Assembly: GCF_018917865.1 (NCBI RefSeq)
Contig: NZ_JAHLPM010000002.1
Location: 1-64,000 of the forward strand
DNA length: 64,000 nucleotides
Source: Tissierella simiarum
GTDB lineage: Bacteria > Bacillota > Clostridia > Tissierellales > Tissierellaceae
Reading direction: 5' to 3'
This document shows, piece by piece, positions 1 through 9,249 of this stretch (positions are counted from its first letter, which is position 1; the number at the start of each line of letters is the position of its first letter). A program made the position numbers and the translations under genes. Under the pieces are notes generated by a model. That model was not told where the DNA came from, did not search any database, and saw only the letters and a list, made by a program, of their open reading frames with translations.

Positions 1-1370
1 TCTTGTCTTGTATTTATAGGATCATTAGAGTTTTCAATATCCTTTTTAAATATTATATTAGCTGCTCCATCTGGACCCATTACTGCAATTTCTGCATTTG
101 GCCATGCAAATACTTGGTCGGCCTTTAAATGCTTGCTGCACATGGCAATATAGGCACCTCCATAAGCTTTTCTTAGGATAACTGTAACTTTAGGAACAGT
201 AGCTTCACTGTAAGAATAAAGCATTTTAGCTCCATGTCTAATAATTCCATCATATTCTTGATCTGTTCCTGGTAAAAACCCTGGAACATCTACTAAAGTT
301 AGTAATGGAATATTAAAGGCATCACAAGTTCTTATAAATCTTGCTGCTTTGTCAGAAGCATTTATATCTAAACATCCAGCTAATATCTTAGGTTGACTGG
401 CTACTACCCCTATAGATTTCCCATTAAGTCTAATAAAGCCAATAATTATATTTTGTGCAAAATAAGGTTGAACTTCAAAGAATTCTCCTTCATCAGCCAA
501 TAGCTTGATTACCTCTTTCATGTCATAGGCTTTATTCGGATTATCTGGTATTATTTTATTCAATTTTTCTTCAATTCTATTTACATTATCTTCTGATTGG
601 AAGGTAATAGGGTCCTCTAAATTATTAGAAGGCAAATAACTTAATAATTCTTTTATTTTCACTATACACTCTTCTTCCGTATTATCCATAAAGTGAGCTA
701 CCCCACTTACCTTGTTATGAGTACCCGCTCCTCCTAATTCCTCCGATGATACTTCTTCTCCTGTTACAGATTTAATTACTTGAGGACCTGTTATAAACAT
801 CATACTAGTTTTATCTACCATGAAAATAAAGTCGGTTAAAGCTGGAGAATAAACTGCTCCTCCTGCACAAGGTCCCATTATTACTGATATTTGAGGAATA
901 ACTCCTGAAGCTATAGTGTTGTTATAAAATATATCTCCATAACCTGATAGAGCATCTACACCTTCTTGAATTCTTGCACCACCAGAGTCATTAAATCCTA
1001 CAATAGGTGCTCCCATTTTAATAGCCATCTCTTGCACTTTACATATTTTCGCTGCATGCATTTCACCTAAAGAACCGCCTAGTATAGTAAAATCCTGAGC
1101 ATAAACAAAAACTAATCTGCCATTTACTGTACCATATCCAGTTACTACACCATCAGTAGGTGCTTCTACTTGTCCCATATCAAAATTAGTTGACCTATGA
1201 GATACAAAGGCATCTATTTCTATAAAACTTCCTTCATCTAGTAATAGATTAATTCTTTCTCTCGCCGTTAACTTACCAGATTTATGCTGTTTTTCAATCC
1301 TTTTTTCTCCACCACCAAGTTCTAGCTTCTTTCTAAGGTCACGGAGCTCTTGGATTTTATCTATTGCCAT
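1..1370 (-). CDS. Biotin-dependent acyl-CoA carboxyltransferase / decarboxylase alpha subunit (partial)
   Basis: Carboxyltransferase subunit of the PccB/MmdA family. It starts at an ATG at 1370 (protein begins [12 protein letters not shown]) behind a GAGG ribosome site and runs off the window after about 456 codons. Family members are about 510-520 residues, so only the C-terminus is missing. Both crotonase-like halves are visible: the N-terminal half has [25 protein letters not shown] and [13 protein letters not shown], and the C-terminal half has [10 protein letters not shown] and [11 protein letters not shown]. Family members transfer a carboxyl group between biotin and an acyl-CoA, working as propionyl-CoA carboxylase or as the alpha subunit of sodium-pumping methylmalonyl/malonyl-CoA decarboxylases. 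It lies 43 bases downstream of the MadM gene in a CoA-transferase operon. I therefore infer decarboxylation of a malonyl-type CoA ester. The decisive biotin carrier and beta subunit would lie beyond base 1. Confidence 0.9.
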   Translation of the reverse strand, partial: MAIDKIQELRDLRKKLELGGGEKRIEKQHKSGKLTARERINLLLDEGSFIEIDAFVSHRSTNFDMGQVEAPTDGVVTGYGTVNGRLVFVYAQDFTILGGSLGEMHAAKICKVQEMAIKMGAPIVGFNDSGGARIQEGVDALSGYGDIFYNNTIASGVIPQISVIMGPCAGGAVYSPALTDFIFMVDKTSMMFITGPQVIKSVTGEEVSSEELGGAGTHNKVSGVAHFMDNTEEECIVKIKELLSYLPSNNLEDPITFQSEDNVNRIEEKLNKIIPDNPNKAYDMKEVIKLLADEGEFFEVQPYFAQNIIIGFIRLNGKSIGVVASQPKILAGCLDINASDKAARFIRTCDAFNIPLLTLVDVPGFLPGTDQEYDGIIRHGAKMLYSYSEATVPKVTVILRKAYGGAYIAMCSKHLKADQVFAWPNAEIAVMGPDGAANIIFKKDIENSNDPINTRQ

Positions 1371-1413
1371 TTTCTTACCTCCTCTATTTAATCACCTATA
1401 CTAAACTTTTAAT

Positions 1414-2196
1414 CTATCCAAATATTAATCTTATAATTAAAAATCCTATAGAAGGAACTAACAAACTTCCTAGACCAGTATAAAAAGTAGCTGTCATTGC
1501 TCCATAAGGTACTAATTCAGGGTTGGTGGCAGCTAATCCTCCTGCAACGCCGCTAGTAGTTCCTATAAGTCCTCCATATACCATGGCAGATGTAGGATTA
1601 TTTAACTTAATTCTATTAGCAATAAAAGGAGTAATAATCATTGTCAGAACTGATTTTACAACTCCTGTAGCTATAGATAAAGCTATTACATCAGAACTAG
1701 CTCCTAATGCAGTTCCAGTTACTGGACCCACTATGAAGGTTACAGCTCCCCCTCCTATAGTAGCTATATCAACAGGGTCTTTATAACCTAATAAAAATGC
1801 AATTATAGCCCCTGCAAATAAAGAAAAAAATACTCCTACCAATAAAGATATTACACCTGGTAATCCTGCTTTTTTAAGGTTTTCTATCTTGGCACCATAA
1901 GCCGTAGATATTATGGCAAAATCTCTAAACATACCTCCACCCAATAATCCTATTCCAGCAAATATTTCTATATCAGCTAATCCATTTTTTCCGCCCGTAT
2001 ATTTCCCGCCTATATAAGCCAATATAAGGCCTACTACTATGGATATAGCCGACCCCATTCTTTTTTGTCCAATTGCTGATGCAAAACCGTAGGATATAAG
2101 CATTATCAATGCTACTATTCCAAATGCTGCTACTAAATCATAGGAAGTAAATAATTTTATAATTATATCTCTTATCACTGTAACCCTCCTTTTCAA
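1414..2196 (-). CDS. madM: Malonate transporter subunit MadM
   Basis: Multi-spanning membrane protein of 260 residues resembling MadM, the larger subunit of the two-component sodium-dependent malonate carrier MadLM. About eight hydrophobic segments are visible, with glycine-rich stretches such as GIGLLGGGMFRDFAIIS and GGAVTFIVGPVTGTALG typical of the family. The gene follows madL directly: its start codon at 2196 abuts the madL stop at 2197, so the subunits are probably translationally coupled. The first residues (MKRRVTV) carry positive charges before the first membrane segment. Malonate is the known substrate of characterised homologues. A related dicarboxylate cannot be excluded. The adjacent CoA-transferase and carboxyltransferase fit uptake followed by CoA activation and decarboxylation. 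Confidence 0.85.
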   Translation of the reverse strand: MKRRVTVIRDIIIKLFTSYDLVAAFGIVALIMLISYGFASAIGQKRMGSAISIVVGLILAYIGGKYTGGKNGLADIEIFAGIGLLGGGMFRDFAIISTAYGAKIENLKKAGLPGVISLLVGVFFSLFAGAIIAFLLGYKDPVDIATIGGGAVTFIVGPVTGTALGASSDVIALSIATGVVKSVLTMIITPFIANRIKLNNPTSAMVYGGLIGTTSGVAGGLAATNPELVPYGAMTATFYTGLGSLLVPSIGFLIIRLIFG

Positions 2197-2571
2197 TTAT
2201 TCGTTTTTATTTGATCCTATTTTTGATATTACAGGAACTAACATAATTCCACCAACTGTAGCAACGCCTCCCGCTATAAATGCAACTATTCCACCTTGAA
2301 AGGCTGATACTACATCTTGGTTAGCAGACATTGCTACAACAATTGGAATATATAAAGAACTCAACAAAAGTATTCCCCTACCCGTACCTTGTGAAAGAGG
2401 TTTTCCTTTTTTATCTAAATAGTTAGTTATAAGTATTAATAGTAACATTGCAAATCCTACTCCACCTACATCACCACTAACACCTACCAATACTCCTATT
2501 ATTCTTCCAATAAAAGATCCTATAAACATACACATAGCTACTAATCCTAATCCATAAATCTCCATAAACAT
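2197..2571 (-). CDS. madL: Malonate transporter subunit MadL
   Basis: Small membrane protein (124 residues, about four hydrophobic segments) of the MadL family, partner of MadM. Recognisable features are the opening MEIYGLGLVAMCMFIGSFIGRIIG, the glycine-rich segment VSGDVGGVGFAML, and the central LDKKGKPLSQGTGRGI loop. Length matches family members. An AGGAGG ribosome site lies just upstream of 2571. It is followed without a gap by madM and preceded by the CoA-transferase with 50 bases between, so all are probably one transcript from the promoter at 3871-3886. Confidence 0.85.
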   Translation of the reverse strand: MFMEIYGLGLVAMCMFIGSFIGRIIGVLVGVSGDVGGVGFAMLLLILITNYLDKKGKPLSQGTGRGILLLSSLYIPIVVAMSANQDVVSAFQGGIVAFIAGGVATVGGIMLVPVISKIGSNKNE

Positions 2572-2621
2572 ACCTCCTCTAAGATTTTAAATGATTCAAT
2601 CTTCATAAAAAATAACTTAGA

Positions 2622-3809
2622 TTAAATACCACCTTTTTCTCTTAAAGTTTCTATTTCCTCATCTGTTAATCCAGCTATATTCTTTAATACTTCTGTAGTA
2701 TGTTGTCCAAGCAATGGGGCTGGAGATTTAATACTTCCTTGTGTCTCACTCATCTTAATAGGAACTCCTAACATTTTCATCTTTCCAGCTTTTGGATGAT
2801 CAACTTCCACTATCATTTCCCTAGCCAGTACTTGGGGGTCATTTATTACATCTTCCATATTATTGATTGGTCCATTTGGTACGCCAAACTTATCCAGTAT
2901 AGACAGCCATTCTTTAGTGGTTTTTTCTTTAAGAGGTTCAGCTATCAAAGGTCTTAATTCATTATAATTTTCCGCTCTTAATGGATTGGTAATAAATCTT
3001 TCATCTTCCGCTAATTCTGTTCTTTCTATTGCTTCACAAAGTTTCTTCCATAAAGCGTCATTTCCAGCCGCAATCATAACTTCGCCATCTGCTGTTTCAA
3101 AGGATTCAAAAGGAATTATAGATGAATGTCTATTTCCAATAGGTTTAGGGGAAACTCCAGTTACTAAATACCTGGCAATTGCATTTTCCAATATTGATAC
3201 TTGGCAATCCAACATTGCTACATCCACTTTTTGCCCGATACCAGTTTTGTTTCTATAATTTAATGCTGCTAATATTCCTATTGCTGTATAGAGTCCTGCA
3301 GTAATATCTCCTATAGAAGGACCAACTCTTGTGGGTCTACCTCCTAATTCTCCTGTTATACTCATTATTCCACCCATTGCCTGTACTACTGCGTCATAAG
3401 CAGCTCTCTTACTGTAAGGTCCTGTATGTCCAAATCCAGATGCAGCAGCATAGATTATTTTAGGATTAACCTTCTTAATTTCCTCATATCCTAGGCCTAA
3501 TTTTTCCATAGTTCCTGGTCGATAGTTTTCTATAACTATATCTGCTTCCTTTACCATTTCTAAAAATAAATCTTTCGATTCTTTTACTTTTAGGTTCATG
3601 GTAATACTCTTTTTATTTCTGTTAATACTCATGAAATAAGCACTTTCTTCATTTAAATAAGGTCCAAATTGTCTAGAATCGTCACCTGTTTTAGGCATTT
3701 CTATTTTTATAACTTCAGCCCCCATATCCGCTAAAATCATAGTTGCAAAAGGCCCAGCCAATACTCTAGTTAAATCTAGAATCCTAACTCCTTCTAATGC
3801 TTGATTCAT
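2622..3809 (-). CDS. Class III (CaiB/BaiF) CoA-transferase
   Basis: Cytoplasmic CoA-transferase of family III, 395 residues. The start chosen is the ATG at 3809 (MNQALEGVRILDLTRVLAGP), which has a GGAGG site 6-10 bases upstream. A longer in-frame reading to 3875 would run into the sigma-54 promoter and is rejected. Family motifs are clear: LAGPFATMILADMGAEVIKIE near the N-terminus, NRNKKSITMNLK, and the region around the expected catalytic aspartate in VAMLDCQVS. These enzymes exchange CoA between an acyl-CoA and a free carboxylate. With MadLM and a carboxyltransferase in the same operon, I infer activation of imported malonate or a related diacid to its CoA ester. Succinate, oxalate or carnitine-type acids remain possible on family grounds alone. 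Confidence 0.85.
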   Translation of the reverse strand: MNQALEGVRILDLTRVLAGPFATMILADMGAEVIKIEMPKTGDDSRQFGPYLNEESAYFMSINRNKKSITMNLKVKESKDLFLEMVKEADIVIENYRPGTMEKLGLGYEEIKKVNPKIIYAAASGFGHTGPYSKRAAYDAVVQAMGGIMSITGELGGRPTRVGPSIGDITAGLYTAIGILAALNYRNKTGIGQKVDVAMLDCQVSILENAIARYLVTGVSPKPIGNRHSSIIPFESFETADGEVMIAAGNDALWKKLCEAIERTELAEDERFITNPLRAENYNELRPLIAEPLKEKTTKEWLSILDKFGVPNGPINNMEDVINDPQVLAREMIVEVDHPKAGKMKMLGVPIKMSETQGSIKSPAPLLGQHTTEVLKNIAGLTDEEIETLREKGGI

Positions 3810-3870
3810 TGAAATTCCTCCTTTAAAGAATAGTTTTAGTTTACTAAAGATTCTGCTTACTATATTGATT

Positions 3871-3886
3871 AGCAACTATCATGCCA
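3871..3886 (-). promoter_or_regulatory. Sigma-54 (-24/-12) promoter of the CoA-transferase/madLM operon
   Basis: On the minus strand the sequence reads TGGCATGATAGTTGCT, that is TGGCA-N6-TTGCT, matching the sigma-54 consensus TGGCAC-N5-TTGCA with correct GG-to-GC spacing. It lies about 60 bases upstream of the CoA-transferase start. The next gene upstream encodes a sigma-54 activator, which strengthens the assignment. Confidence 0.8.
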
Positions 3887-3946
3887 TAATTTAGGATGGA
3901 CCGTTTAGCTTAAACTACAGGTTTTTATAATTGGAGTAATAAAAAA

Positions 3947-3984
3947 GTGGTAAGAATCTTACCACCTACGGTAAGGTTCTTACC
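3947..3984. promoter_or_regulatory. Two palindromes 21 bases apart: possible activator sites, overlapping a terminator
   Basis: The perfect palindrome GTGGTAAGAATCTTACCAC (3947-3965) and the related GGTAAG-GTT-CTTACC (3970-3984) have centres 21 bases apart, two helical turns. They sit about 60-100 bases upstream of the -24 element, the usual place for an enhancer bound by an NtrC-type dimer pair. On the minus strand the first palindrome is followed by TTTTTT, so it may also end the regulator transcript. The two roles are not exclusive. Confidence 0.6.
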
Positions 3985-3993
3985 ACCTAATAT

Positions 3994-5313
3994 TTATTTA
4001 ATTTCATATTTTTCAATTTTCTTTCTTAAAGTCTGTCTTGATATCTCTAATTCATTAGCAGTCTTAGTTATATTCCAGTTGTTTTTTTCTAATGATTTTT
4101 TTATAGCAGCTTCTTCTATATTTTCTAGAGTATAATTTTTTTCCTCATAAGAATCTTCCATCCTTATTTCATCCGGTAAATCTTCTTCTGTTATTTGATC
4201 TCCTTTTTTAAATATCATCAATCTTTCAAATAGGTTTTTTAGCTCTCTAACATTTCCAGGCCATGAATACTCCTTTAAAATATTCATGGCACTGCTGTTT
4301 ATGGAAACTACATTTTTATTTAATTTTTCATTATATTCATTAACAAAAGAATTGGCTAATAATAAAATATCTTCTTTTCGCTCCCTCAAAGGCGGGATAT
4401 GAATAGGTATTATATTTAATCTATAATATAAATCCTGCCTAAAATTTCCTAACTTAATTTCTTCTAATAAGTTTTTGTTAGTGGCAGCAATTATAGTAGC
4501 TTTGAAACTTATTTCATCTATTCCACCAATCCTTCTAAATTTCTTCTCCTGCAACACTCTTAGCATTTTAGCTTGAAGTCCTATATCCATATCTCCTATT
4601 TCATCTAAGAAAAGGATTCCTCCATTAGCCTTTTCAATTAATCCAACTTTATCAGTCTTTGCATCAGAGAAAGCTCCTTTCTCATATCCAAATAGTTCAC
4701 TTTCTTGTAGATTTTTCGGTATTGCTGCACAATTAATTGCCATAAAAGAATCTTTAGAATTATTTTTTACCTTATGTATCAATCTAGCAACTACTTCTTT
4801 CCCCGTACCACTTTCAGCTTGTATTAATATAGATGTATCATATTTTAAATTACCTATTTCAACTATTGTTTCTCTAATTTTTTGTATGCTATGAGAATTT
4901 CCAATTAGTGCAGCTTCATGATTTTTATTAAAGCTATCTAATTTCCTTTTCACCTCAATATACTCTAAAGTTTTTTGTATGGAATCATTGATATCTGTCA
5001 AAGAAAAAGGTTTAGTAAAGTAATCATATGCTCCAATCTTCATGGCCTCTACAGCTAACTTTACATCTATCATATATGTAATCATAATAACTATACATGA
5101 AGGTCTCAGCTTTTTAATTATCTTTAGTACTTCGATTCCATCTATTCCTGGTAACTTAATATCTACTATTGCTAAATCTGGATTCTCCTTTTCTAATAAC
5201 TCAAGACCTTCTTCTCCTGATTCAGCAGAACACACTTCTAATCCCAACTTTTTAAGACCAATTTCTAAGGATAATCTAATACTTCTTTCATCATCAATAA
5301 CGAGAATCTTCAA
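3994..5313 (-). CDS. NtrC-family sigma-54-dependent response regulator
   Basis: Response regulator of 439 residues with three domains. The receiver (about 1-120) has acidic pocket D7/D8, phospho-acceptor D51 (IVDIKLPG) and K101 (FTKPF). The AAA+ sigma-54 interaction domain (about 135-365) has Walker A ESGTGKE (167-173) and Walker B LFLDEIG (234-240). A Fis-type helix-turn-helix occupies the last 40 residues (NITKTANELEISRQTLRKK). The loop that contacts sigma-54 reads GAFSDA (213-218) instead of the canonical GAFTGA. The gene is 44 bases downstream of a sensor kinase gene. The sigma-54 promoter and paired palindromes just beyond its stop make the CoA-transferase/madLM operon the obvious target; that link is inferred. 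Confidence 0.9.
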   Translation of the reverse strand: MKILVIDDERSIRLSLEIGLKKLGLEVCSAESGEEGLELLEKENPDLAIVDIKLPGIDGIEVLKIIKKLRPSCIVIMITYMIDVKLAVEAMKIGAYDYFTKPFSLTDINDSIQKTLEYIEVKRKLDSFNKNHEAALIGNSHSIQKIRETIVEIGNLKYDTSILIQAESGTGKEVVARLIHKVKNNSKDSFMAINCAAIPKNLQESELFGYEKGAFSDAKTDKVGLIEKANGGILFLDEIGDMDIGLQAKMLRVLQEKKFRRIGGIDEISFKATIIAATNKNLLEEIKLGNFRQDLYYRLNIIPIHIPPLRERKEDILLLANSFVNEYNEKLNKNVVSINSSAMNILKEYSWPGNVRELKNLFERLMIFKKGDQITEEDLPDEIRMEDSYEEKNYTLENIEEAAIKKSLEKNNWNITKTANELEISRQTLRKKIEKYEIK

Positions 5314-5357
5314 TATTTATCACCTCTTCTATAAGTTATAGACTTCCATGAAATGAT

Positions 5358-7541
5358 TCAATTATTTGCATCATTTAAAGGTAATATTATTTTAAACTCT
5401 GTTCCTTCCCCTAGATTACTCTTTACATCAATCTGACCTTTATGTTCTTTTATTAACTTATATGCTGTAGAAAGTCCTAAGCCAGTACCATCTTCTTTAG
5501 TTGTATAAAAAGGATAAAAAATATTTTCTAACTGACTTTTACTAATACCTGCTCCATTGTCTTCAACTAATATCCATATATAATCAGAGTCTTTATCTAT
5601 AGTTATATCTATGGTTCCTCCTACATCTACAGCTTGTATTGAATTCTTAATTATATTAATTAGGATTTGTTTAATAGCCCTTCTATCTATGTATGTAACT
5701 AAAGAATCATCAGGCTTTAATTTCTTTATCTTCAATTTAATTTTTTTATTTATCATCTCATACTTTAACAGTTTTATTGCATTATTTAATATATCTAATA
5801 TATTCGATTGCTCTTTTTTGAATTTAGCATCACGACTAAAATCTAAAAAGTTGATAACTAAATTATTTAAATCGTCTATCTCTTTATGGAGCACATCTAA
5901 TACTTCAGCTTTCACATCCATATCATAGGATTTATCCTTTAATATTTCTATTAAGTTCCCCATTCCTGCTAGAGGATTGCCTATATCATGTATAATGGAA
6001 GCTGATAATTCTCCAAGAGTTCTTATTCTATCTTCTCTCTTCAGTTCTTTTTCTATTTCTTTAATTCTCGATAAATCCCTAAAAAGAAAAACCATTCCTA
6101 TTATATTTTTATTATTATCCAATACTGGTGAAGAAGAAATACTAATGGAAACCTCTTCTCCTAATTGGTTTATTAAAACTTCTTCCATATCTGTAATTAC
6201 CATATTGTTTTCCATAGTATTTACGATTATATCCCCAAGATCCAAATTTATTATACTTAAAAACTCATTTATATTCTTGTTTATAAAATCTACCGCTTTA
6301 TACTGAGATATAGCTTCTGCTTGTTTATTAAACACAGTAATTTTGCCTTTCTTGTCAATAACCAATATCCCATTAGCTACACTTTTCAGTATATTGTTAA
6401 GATACTGTTTTAACTCATATTCTCTTAAATAAGATTCTTCTAACTCATGTAAATTTTTATCTAATCTTACAGTCATATCTTCAAAAGCATCTCTTAATTC
6501 ACTTATTTCATCGCAATCTGTCATCTCTTCTGTTTCTATCTTTGGAGCCTTTATATTTCTTCCCCATCCCCTAACCTGCTGTACTAATTTTTTAATAGGA
6601 TTTGTAATTTTTTTAGCCAATATAAGACCTAAAAATAAGGCTATAGAAAGAACTGCTAGAATCACAATTTTTAGTCTTTTCTTAAGTTGAACAAGCTCAT
6701 AAAATATAGATCTTTCATCTTGTTCTACTACTATCATCCAGTTTACTATGGGTACAAAGGTTATTGCTCCATAATATGTTTGATCTTCTCTAGTATAACG
6801 AATTATAGCTTCTTCTTTTTCTTCTAATATACGGGATACATCATGATTCACATTAAGTAGTTGGATTCCTAAACTATCTATTTTTATTAATTCACTATCG
6901 CTATCTATTTCTGGGTGGACTCCGATAACTCCTTGATCATCAGTAACCCATATATTTCCACTGAAATGTTTTTGTGTTTTCTCTACAACTTTCTTTATAT
7001 TATCAAGGGGCAATCCTGCCCCTATTAATCCCGTATTTTGTTTATTAATGTCATATACTGGTGCTGAAATTATAAAATGAGGCTTTCCCAATACACTACT
7101 TATTAAAAGGGGACTAATATGAACTCTATTATTATGTATACTTTCCCAATAATAGTCTCTATCAGTATATATTCTATCTCTTACATGACTATTAGAGGGC
7201 TTAGCAAATTTCATTTGAGCTTCATCGTTCATATAAAATATTAAATCAAAATAATCAAAGTTATCATATATTCTAAATATTTCTCTCTCTATTTGAGACA
7301 TATCTCCATGACTTTGAGAAGAAAAATTAGCAGCAGTAACAACTGTATCTTTAGCATTATTAATATATATATCAATTTGCTCACTTATCATCCTTGAAAT
7401 TATTAAGTTTTTACTTAAAATGTTGGCTTCAACATTTTCAACTATAATAAATTGAAGCAAAGCTCCTGTTATTAGGACACAGCTTAAAGCAAAGATCATT
7501 ATAAAAAATGGTATTTTAAATTCTAAGCTATGTTTATTCAT
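5358..7541 (-). CDS. Membrane sensor histidine kinase (dCache-HAMP-PAS-HisKA-HATPase)
   Basis: Two-component sensor of 727 residues. An N-terminal membrane segment (about 10-32) and a second one (about 290-310) flank a large extracytoplasmic domain with the layout of a double Cache sensor (motifs such as DRDYYWESI and ISAPVYD). HAMP (about 310-365), PAS (about 375-490), a phospho-acceptor histidine near residue 517 (SIIHDIGNP) and an ATPase domain with N (NIIKNSIQA), G1 (VEDNGAGIS) and G2 (GTGLGLS) boxes follow. Double Cache sensors of DctB-type kinases bind small carboxylates, which fits the neighbouring malonate-type operon. It pairs with the response regulator 44 bases downstream. It starts 32 bases after the murJ stop and may be partly read from that transcript. 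Confidence 0.9.
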   Translation of the reverse strand: MNKHSLEFKIPFFIMIFALSCVLITGALLQFIIVENVEANILSKNLIISRMISEQIDIYINNAKDTVVTAANFSSQSHGDMSQIEREIFRIYDNFDYFDLIFYMNDEAQMKFAKPSNSHVRDRIYTDRDYYWESIHNNRVHISPLLISSVLGKPHFIISAPVYDINKQNTGLIGAGLPLDNIKKVVEKTQKHFSGNIWVTDDQGVIGVHPEIDSDSELIKIDSLGIQLLNVNHDVSRILEEKEEAIIRYTREDQTYYGAITFVPIVNWMIVVEQDERSIFYELVQLKKRLKIVILAVLSIALFLGLILAKKITNPIKKLVQQVRGWGRNIKAPKIETEEMTDCDEISELRDAFEDMTVRLDKNLHELEESYLREYELKQYLNNILKSVANGILVIDKKGKITVFNKQAEAISQYKAVDFINKNINEFLSIINLDLGDIIVNTMENNMVITDMEEVLINQLGEEVSISISSSPVLDNNKNIIGMVFLFRDLSRIKEIEKELKREDRIRTLGELSASIIHDIGNPLAGMGNLIEILKDKSYDMDVKAEVLDVLHKEIDDLNNLVINFLDFSRDAKFKKEQSNILDILNNAIKLLKYEMINKKIKLKIKKLKPDDSLVTYIDRRAIKQILINIIKNSIQAVDVGGTIDITIDKDSDYIWILVEDNGAGISKSQLENIFYPFYTTKEDGTGLGLSTAYKLIKEHKGQIDVKSNLGEGTEFKIILPLNDANN

Positions 7542-7573
7542 TAAATCCCCCTACTGTCCTAATTACTTAAGTC

Positions 7574-9124
7574 TTATCTTCTTCTCAAAATCCCTTTTAT
7601 TAGAACCTTCATTTCCTTTATCCTAAATACACAACATAATATAAAGTATAATGCAGCTCCTAATGCTACTGATATAAAGAGAATAGCCATTTGCACTATC
7701 TTTATAGAAGGTAATAATCCTCCTAATTTATAAAACAATAAATAGACTATTATTGCCATAATCCCTGAAGCCGCTAAAGTTTTTACAAAACAAACTAAAT
7801 ATTTAATAAGCCCTATTGGTCCTAACTTTTGTCTTAAATCTAAAAAAAGAATTAAAGTAGTTACAGTAGCAGATATACTAGTAGCCAAAGCTAAGCCTGT
7901 ATGCCCCATTGGTTTTATTAAAACTAAATTTAATATAACATTTATAACTACAGCTATTACTCCATTTATCATAGGTGTTGTTGTATCTTGAAAAGAATAA
8001 TACACTTTATTTAACATCATTCTTAAAGATGATCCTATTAATCCTATCGAATAAAAGATTAAAGCTTGAGAAGTCATATATGTTGCCATTTCATCAAAAG
8101 CTCCTCTTTCAAAAAACAAATGAACCATTGGCTCTGCTAACATTAGTATTCCAATGGTAGCAGGTACTGTTATTATTAAAATAATATTTATGCCTTGTCC
8201 CAATATTTCCTTTACCTTTCTATTATCTTCTTGAGAAAAAGCTTTAGATAACATAGGAAAAATTACGGTTGTTATAGCCATTACAAAAACGCTTATTATT
8301 AAATCGTTGATTCTAGAAGCATATGTAAGGGCTGATATACTCCCCTCTATTAAGTCAGAGGCTAAAGTTTTATCTATAATAACATTTATTTGCTGAACCG
8401 CAGAACCTAATAGTACTGGTAATACTAGCACTAGAGCCTTCTTTAAATAGAGATCACCTAAATTTACATCTAAACTATATTTATAACCCATACTTTTTAT
8501 TGCTGGCACTTGAATTAAAAACTGGGTTGAGGCTGCTATTACACTAACTATCATTAATCCACTTATATCCGCATTATCTGCTAGAAAATATAAATAAATT
8601 AAAAATACAAAATTATAAGGTAATCCCATTATAGCTGGCGGTCCAAATTTTTCACTACTATGAAGGAATCCCGAAAATACATATGTGAAACCAAGGAAAA
8701 TTACTATAGGAAGTCCAATTCTGTTTAATTTCACTGCTAAATCATATTGTTCTCCCTGAAATCCCTTAGCTAAAATCTTAATAATAACTGGAGATAGGAA
8801 AAAACCTAACAAAGCTAAAATTATAGTTATAAGGAATACTACATTCAATATATTGTTCAAATATTTTAATTTTCCCTTTCTACCATGTCTTTCCCCTATT
8901 TCAGAAAATATAGGAATTAAAGTAGTATTTAAAGCAGCACCTAATGTTCCCATTATCAATACTGTTGCAGTCATAGCAACAAAATAAGTGTCTGTTTCCA
9001 TTCCCGAACCAAATTTCGATGCTATCATTACTTCTCTTATAAATCCTAATGCTTTACTTATAAGTGTAAATATGGCTATCATAGCAGCAGATTTAGCTAT
9101 CTTCTGTTGTTTTGTCATTTCCAT
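7574..9124 (-). CDS. murJ: Lipid II flippase MurJ (MviN family)
   Basis: Polytopic membrane protein of 516 residues with about 14 predicted spans, matching MurJ/MviN of the MOP exporter superfamily, which flips lipid II for peptidoglycan synthesis. Diagnostic N-terminal sequence is GFIREVMIASKFGSG...TDTYFVAMT, followed by the conserved arginine- and proline-rich elements of the N-lobe (TTLIPIFSE) and LVLPVLLGSAVQQINVIID in the second lobe. It is the first gene of a leftward group and lies upstream of the sensor kinase with a 32-base gap, an association that may be only positional. A polysaccharide flippase of the same superfamily is the main alternative. Confidence 0.88.
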   Translation of the reverse strand: MEMTKQQKIAKSAAMIAIFTLISKALGFIREVMIASKFGSGMETDTYFVAMTATVLIMGTLGAALNTTLIPIFSEIGERHGRKGKLKYLNNILNVVFLITIILALLGFFLSPVIIKILAKGFQGEQYDLAVKLNRIGLPIVIFLGFTYVFSGFLHSSEKFGPPAIMGLPYNFVFLIYLYFLADNADISGLMIVSVIAASTQFLIQVPAIKSMGYKYSLDVNLGDLYLKKALVLVLPVLLGSAVQQINVIIDKTLASDLIEGSISALTYASRINDLIISVFVMAITTVIFPMLSKAFSQEDNRKVKEILGQGINIILIITVPATIGILMLAEPMVHLFFERGAFDEMATYMTSQALIFYSIGLIGSSLRMMLNKVYYSFQDTTTPMINGVIAVVINVILNLVLIKPMGHTGLALATSISATVTTLILFLDLRQKLGPIGLIKYLVCFVKTLAASGIMAIIVYLLFYKLGGLLPSIKIVQMAILFISVALGAALYFILCCVFRIKEMKVLIKGILRRR

Positions 9125-9249
9125 TCTCCTTTAACACATCTTTATTTTTATATTATATCACACTATATTAATGATAGATGGAAGAAAAATCATAAATACT
9201 GTATAATATAATAGGTAGTTTTCTAGTGTATCGAAAGTAGGTGTTTGTT

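Noticed and set aside
3810-3875. N-terminal extension of the CoA-transferase by 22 residues
   Set aside because: It lacks a ribosome site, overlaps the sigma-54 promoter, and the family N-terminus begins at 3809 with a good GGAGG site.
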